Positions 61,001 to 64,000 of a stretch of DNA of 64,000 bases are shown piece by piece; position 1 is the first letter of the stretch; each line of letters begins with the position of its first letter. The stretch comes from an uncultured Clostridia bacterium (lineage in GTDB: Bacteria; Bacillota; Clostridia; Oscillospirales; Acutalibacteraceae), in contig CAMMVF010000009.1 of the NCBI GenBank assembly GCA_946500295.1, positions 1-64,000 on the forward strand, given 5' to 3'. The notes under the pieces were generated by a model, which saw nothing but the letters and a program-made list of their open reading frames with translations, ran no database searches and had not been told where the DNA came from. The position numbers and the translations under genes were made by a program.

Positions 61001-61999
61001 AGAGTTGGCGACGGCTGGCTTCGCGACCTTTCAAAGCTCAAGAAGCTCGAGGGCTGCATCGATGAGATGACAATCAAAGAGTTCAACGCTATTAAGGACA
61101 AGAAGAAGGCTCAGCTTTCCGAGTATATAGAGAAGCACGACAGCGTTAAGATCGACCCGAGCTTCATCTTCGACATTCAGGTTAAGAGACTCCACGAGTA
61201 CAAGAGACAGCTTCTCAACGCTTTCTCAATCGTTGACATCTACTTCAAGCTCAAAAACGGCGAGCTCCCCAACTGGAACCCGACCGCCTTCATCTTCGGC
61301 GCTAAGGCAGCTCCCGGATATGCAAGAGCAAAGGCTATCATCAAATATATCAACGAGATTGCAAAGCTCGTAAACAACGACCCCGATGTAAATGACAAGC
61401 TCAAGGTTGTATTCGTAGCTAACTACAACGTATCCTACGCTGAGAAGATCGTAGTTGCTGCCGACGTATCAGAGCAAATTTCAACCGCAGGCACAGAGGC
61501 TTCCGGTACTGGTAACATGAAGTTCATGCTCAACGGTGCAGTTACACTCGGCACCTACGACGGAGCTAACGTAGAGATAAGCCAGGAGGCTGGCGAGGAG
61601 AACGAGTACATCTTCGGCGCAAGAGTTGAGGATATCGAGAAGCTCGCTGCTGAGGGCTATGATCCGGAGGCTATCTACAACGCTAACCACGAGATCAAGA
61701 AGGTTATCGACACCCTTATCGACGGTACATTCGACGACGGCGGCGCAACGGGCGAGGGCAGCTTTGCAGAGCTCCACTCCTCACTGCTCAAGGGCGCAAG
61801 CTGGCATGCACCGGATCACTACTATATCCTCCACGATCTCCCGCTTTATGTTGAGGCTAAGATCCGCTGCAACAGCGACTACTCCGACCGCATTGCCTTC
61901 GGCAGAAAGTGCCTGATCAACACAGCTAACGCAGGTAAGTTCTCATCAGACAGAACTATCCTCCAGTATGCTGACGAGCTCTGGAAGCTCAACAAGTAA
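58034..61999 (+). CDS. MalQ-GlgP fusion: 4-alpha-glucanotransferase joined to alpha-glucan phosphorylase
   Basis: One 1321-residue frame. Residues 1-498 form a complete MalQ (GH77): start RCAGILMSITSLPSQYGIGT, ITRIDHFRGFDSYY (nucleophile Asp), IVAEDLGF (acid Glu), YSGTHDNDT; its normal C-terminus ends at LAKTYGRL. Five residues later an internal Met (59531) opens a complete glycogen phosphorylase (GT35): NHRRAYYFSAEFLMGRMM, GNGGLGRLAACFLDS, and the PLP-lysine block EASGTGNMKFMLNGAVTLGT. GGAGGA at 59515-59520 lies 10 bases before that ATG, so GlgP could also be made alone. An acidic E/K/D insertion interrupts GlgP (about residues 874-914). The primary start at 58034 follows AGGAG. Together they convert maltodextrins to glucose-1-phosphate. 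Confidence 0.92.
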   Translation: MARCAGILMSITSLPSQYGIGTMGKEAYKFADFLSTAGQKIWQLLPLGPTSYGDSPYQSFSIFAGNPYLIDLDMLIADGLLCENDVKDRDWGSDREKVDYEKIYNARFDVLYTAFDKFEQAGDFDEFNKFVEENKSWLCDYALYMAVKKGFGMKSWVEWPDNDIKMRRPKAIAAYTEKYSYDIRYWEFVQYLFFKQWNALKSYVNDKGVLMMGDIPIYVAMDSADTWANPEVFWLDRDLNPVCVAGCPPDYFSATGQLWGNPLYNWDYLKKTKYDWWMKRIAGVSKMFDITRIDHFRGFDSYYAIPYPAENAVNGEWLEGPGIKFFETMKKKLGDVPIVAEDLGFLTDSVIKLLKDSGYPGMKVLEFAFDSGEENNYLPHNYTSNSVVYSGTHDNDTIIGWESTAKPEDVAFARLYCHMHDDEPFNWGIIRTAYSSVSDYAIIQMQDVLGLGSEARMNIPSTLGGNWVWRMKSTAATKALAYKLRKLAKTYGRLEEDLPMNQNKLMDALVENAKSEYCKNVEDLTPAQLHMALGKTIMGEIADRWNKSKNVHANHRRAYYFSAEFLMGRMMYNNLFCLGILEDVKQLLADKGVDINVFEDIDDAALGNGGLGRLAACFLDSAATQDVPLDGYGIRYKYGLFKQLIENGFQVEVADDWQRFGDPWSVRRDEDTVLVSFSDETVKAVPYDMAVIGYGTDNINTLRLWQAEAVEEFDFLEFNNCHYDAAVKDKNSAENISKVLYPNDNSYEGKVLRLKQQYFFCSASLQDIIKRYKAKYGSDYSHFAEHCAIQLNDTHPVCAIPELIRLLENDGLSFDQAFEIAQKTFAYTNHTVMSEALEKWSIDLMKSVIPEIYAIIEKIDERLVSEFTEKGLNVPLVEETKETEEETAKADEDAEEDEEKEKEEPKPVRTKLDEMRIIDGGVVKMAWLAIYASSYTNGVAAIHTEILKNDVLNDWYKLYPERFQNKTNGITQRRWLGLCNPELSAFITDRVGDGWLRDLSKLKKLEGCIDEMTIKEFNAIKDKKKAQLSEYIEKHDSVKIDPSFIFDIQVKRLHEYKRQLLNAFSIVDIYFKLKNGELPNWNPTAFIFGAKAAPGYARAKAIIKYINEIAKLVNNDPDVNDKLKVVFVANYNVSYAEKIVVAADVSEQISTAGTEASGTGNMKFMLNGAVTLGTYDGANVEISQEAGEENEYIFGARVEDIEKLAAEGYDPEAIYNANHEIKKVIDTLIDGTFDDGGATGEGSFAELHSSLLKGASWHAPDHYYILHDLPLYVEAKIRCNSDYSDRIAFGRKCLINTANAGKFSSDRTILQYADELWKLNK

Positions 62000-62033
62000 T
62001 TTAAAATATCGGATTTAATAACGGTATGACACA

Positions 62034-62062
62034 GCCGCCGCAGATATCTGCGGCGGCTTTTT
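62034..62062 (+). terminator. Terminator after the MalQ-GlgP gene
   Basis: GCCGCCGCAGA-TA-TCTGCGGCGGC followed by TTTTT. Confidence 0.9.
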
Positions 62063-62064
62063 CG

Positions 62065-62276
62065 TCCTACGTGCGCCTGCACTGCTGTAGTTTAAATTTG
62101 TGCCAATCTATACCCTCCGTCCTTCCATTACTTTTCGCTCGTTTAAATCTTCGCCTGCGTGACAAGCTCGTTTGATCACGCAGGCGATTTGGTTATATTG
62201 TTAATTAGATAAAATAGAGGTGAGCTTTAGATTGAAAAGGAGTAAAAGAAAGTTGTGCAGGCGAACGTGGGATAAA
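62065..62276. repeat. Inverted family A pair enclosing a B repeat
   Basis: Left A copy: TCCTACGTGCGCCTGCACTG ... TTGTGCCAATC (62065-62110) with TCCGTCCTTCCATTACTTTT beyond. Right, reverse: GTTGTGCAGGCGAACGTGGG (about 62252-62272). The B copy (62142-62197) lies between, suggesting nested insertion. The 62000-62292 gap has no gene. Confidence 0.65.
62142..62197 (-). repeat. Dispersed modular repeat B, copy 10 (module 5 only)
   Basis: Reverse orientation: TTTAAATCTTCGCCTGCGTG, then a loop, then TCACGCAGGCGA and TTTGGTTATA. It forms one long hairpin with a 12-bp stem (TCGCCTGCGTGA/TCACGCAGGCGA). Confidence 0.85.
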
Positions 62277-62292
62277 AGCGGCATTTGGCGCT

Positions 62293-63915
62293 TTACTTCA
62301 GCACTACCAAGCTTCCCGCCGGAATAGTGAGTGTTGTGCCATTCAGGGAAGCCTGCGGCACATTTCCGTCTGCATCGCTGTCCTGAACGCAAAGCTGAGC
62401 CGCTATACCCGAATAGTCAAGGCTGTCCTTAGAAATATCGACCGTCTGCTCATCATCGCTAAGCGAGTAAATAACCATCAGCTTTTCGCCATCGTACTCT
62501 GTCACATATCCCGCAACGGATCTAATATCCGTCTCCACTATTTCGGAAATCGTACCTCTGGCGATTGCAGGGTAGGTATTTTTAAGGTCTATAATCTGCT
62601 TGTAGAAATTAAACAGCGAGTTCTTGTCAGCGACCTGCTCCTCCACGCTCTGCTCGGGCTTGTATTCCTCGGACTCAAAATCAGGCACTCCCGGAGTGGT
62701 CTCCGTCACCATTCCCGTCTCGTCGGTGTAGCTCCACGGCATACGCGAGCGGAAGGTGCCGTCATTCTGCGAGCCGCCCTTCAGCCCGACCTCTTCTCCG
62801 TAATATATGAAGGAGTTGCCCGGCATTGTCATATACAGCATGGCGGCAGTCTTTTCTTTTGTTTTATCTCCCGAAAATGCGAGAGCGCTCCTGGGCATAT
62901 CGTGGTTTGAAAGGAAGGCAGCGTCTATAGCATCTTCATTATGTCCCTTTATAATCTCGTTCCAGCCCTGTATGCCCCGCCAAAAGGCTGCTGCGTCACG
63001 ACCCGAAACTGCTGTCAAAATATTACCATTGCCCTTGTTTGAATACGGGAAGTTAAACAATGAGCTGACGCCCGAATCATAGCGCATCGAAATCTCACTG
63101 CTGCCGCTCCACTCTTCGCCGACTATATACACATCATCTTTAATGCCCTTAGCCGTTGTCATCAGCCACTCAAGAAACTCATTGCCGTCGGTTGTAGCCG
63201 AGTCAAAGTACTTTACAGCGTCCAGACGGAAGCCGTCGCAGCCGAGATCAATCCAAAACTCCATAATTTTTTTAATTTCGGCTCTCACGTCCTCATTGCT
63301 CAAATTAAGCTCGGGCATCTCGCTTGAGAAATTCGACTCTACCAGCACACCGCCTGAGCCGCCCATCTGCGAGTAAGCGGCATTGGAGTCAAAGTTATCG
63401 GCGTCTGCTATCTGGTAGTACTGAGCGTAGCCGTCCGTATTGCCCTCATCTATCTCCTCAACAGCCTTTTTATACCACTCGTTTTGGGTAGAGGTGTGGT
63501 TTAAAACGAGGTCGATAATAACCTTAATGCCTCTCTTGTGAGCCTCCTCGCACAGCTTTTTAAAATCGTCGTTTGTGCCGTAATCATCGGCAACCTTGTA
63601 GTAATCGTCAACATCATAGTGATGATAAGACCCCGACGCCATAATCGGCATGAGCCAGATTCCGTCAATACCAAGGTCGTCTCCGCCCGCCGGGTCTCCG
63701 TCGTTGAGGTAGTCGAGCTTCTCAGTTACTCCGTTTAAGTCGCCTATTCCGTCACCGTCGCTGTCGTAAAACGAGTAAACGAAAATCTCATAGAAGTTTC
63801 TGTAATTATCGGTAGAAGCAACAGGCTGCGCCTCCTGCTCGTTTGAACAGCCTGTCATCACTGCGCCAGTCAGGACGCAAAGCGTGAGCGCCAGGCAAAT
63901 CAGCTTTTTAAGCAT
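62293..63915 (-). CDS. Extracellular GH13 alpha-amylase lipoprotein
   Basis: Secreted starch/maltodextrin hydrolase. Lipoprotein signal: ICLALTLCVLTGAVMTGCSN, with Cys at about residue 23. GH13 regions: VIDLVLNHTS (I), DGFRLDAVKYFD with nucleophile Asp (II), YIVGEEWSG with acid Glu (III), FLSNHDMPR (IV). The first 70 residues of the mature chain have a calcium-loop-like DSDGDGIGDLNGV. A C-terminal beta domain follows (about 460-540). It would feed MalQ-GlgP and the glucosidase. The upstream start is inside the window (ATG at 63915, GGGGGAT upstream). Confidence 0.93.
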   Translation of the reverse strand: MLKKLICLALTLCVLTGAVMTGCSNEQEAQPVASTDNYRNFYEIFVYSFYDSDGDGIGDLNGVTEKLDYLNDGDPAGGDDLGIDGIWLMPIMASGSYHHYDVDDYYKVADDYGTNDDFKKLCEEAHKRGIKVIIDLVLNHTSTQNEWYKKAVEEIDEGNTDGYAQYYQIADADNFDSNAAYSQMGGSGGVLVESNFSSEMPELNLSNEDVRAEIKKIMEFWIDLGCDGFRLDAVKYFDSATTDGNEFLEWLMTTAKGIKDDVYIVGEEWSGSSEISMRYDSGVSSLFNFPYSNKGNGNILTAVSGRDAAAFWRGIQGWNEIIKGHNEDAIDAAFLSNHDMPRSALAFSGDKTKEKTAAMLYMTMPGNSFIYYGEEVGLKGGSQNDGTFRSRMPWSYTDETGMVTETTPGVPDFESEEYKPEQSVEEQVADKNSLFNFYKQIIDLKNTYPAIARGTISEIVETDIRSVAGYVTEYDGEKLMVIYSLSDDEQTVDISKDSLDYSGIAAQLCVQDSDADGNVPQASLNGTTLTIPAGSLVVLK

Positions 63916-64000
63916 AAATTATCCCCCTTAAATTTGTATATTAGAATCCAAGCGGAAATCAACCGCCTGCTTTATTACACGGTTGCTGTGAAGCTAACCG

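Noticed and set aside
58034-61999. Sequencing error joining malQ and glgP
   Set aside because: Not excluded, but the joint is clean, in frame and contains no homopolymer longer than three bases next to it; kept as a real fusion with a check noted.

Overview
The window looks like chromosome from an anaerobic, probably endospore-forming Gram-positive of the class Clostridia, most likely near Ruminococcus/Oscillospiraceae. Evidence: a one-chain pyruvate:ferredoxin oxidoreductase, a GerW/YtfJ spore protein beside scpAB and dacF, a tyrosine T-box leader, VanW and VanY proteins, a DUF6465 protein and several starch enzymes. This placement is inference from gene content and order; no 16S gene is present. 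Base composition is balanced in most genes, with clearly AT-rich islands at 9.9-11.4 kb, 38.9-39.2 kb and 53.1-54.2 kb.

Layout. 0-1.5 kb: a RepA_N-type replication initiator with a six-copy iteron array, probably a plasmid or phage-plasmid remnant. 1.5-3.8 kb: rbfA-nrnA-truB. 4.3-8.4 kb: response regulator, histidine kinase and HtrA protease operon. 8.7-17.6 kb: CorC-like protein, an AT-rich XRE regulator/LRR lipoprotein pair with palindromic operators, PFOR and a VanW protein. 17.9-23.8 kb: envelope glycolipid and glycosyltransferase genes. 23.9-27.2 kb: T-box-tyrS, mscL with a zinc ribbon, and vanY. 27.3-36.0 kb: a leftward gene run (M50 protease, scpA, scpB, DUF2953, gerW, dacF, rluB, ygiQ, a ComEC-like metallohydrolase, a DUF3006 small protein, cyclophilin). 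36.3-41.1 kb: glucokinase, SPFH/zinc-ribbon protein, nitroreductase, rlmB. 41.1-45.9 kb: a 1611-residue protein with a giant acidic N-terminal region and a degenerate P-type-ATPase-like membrane half. 46-50.5 kb: rpe, a MecA-like protein, an amidohydrolase and a GH13 glucosidase. 50.8-52.9 kb: a three-gene module of secreted calcium-loop repeat protein, ECF sigma factor and RsgI-like anti-sigma factor. 53-57.8 kb: acyltransferase, tRNA-Leu, DUF6465, mtnN, rsmE and a CinA C-terminal protein. 58-63.9 kb: a MalQ-GlgP single polypeptide and an extracellular alpha-amylase lipoprotein.

Working together: the amylase lipoprotein, GH13 glucosidase, MalQ-GlgP and ROK glucokinase would carry alpha-glucans from the cell surface to glucose phosphates, feeding glycolysis and PFOR. 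The genes are scattered over 27 kb rather than in one operon.

Intergenic DNA is unusually rich in dispersed hairpin repeats. One family (called B here, ten copies) has constant ends and a variable set of internal hairpin modules; two copies are reduced to the same 24-bp core. A second family (A) occurs singly, in tandem and as inverted pairs resembling a MITE. The strongest candidates for something new are the pseudo-P-type-ATPase giant (41114-45949), the modular B repeat, the sigma/anti-sigma/calcium-loop locus, the MalQ-GlgP joint with an internal ribosome binding site, and the iteron/initiator remnant.
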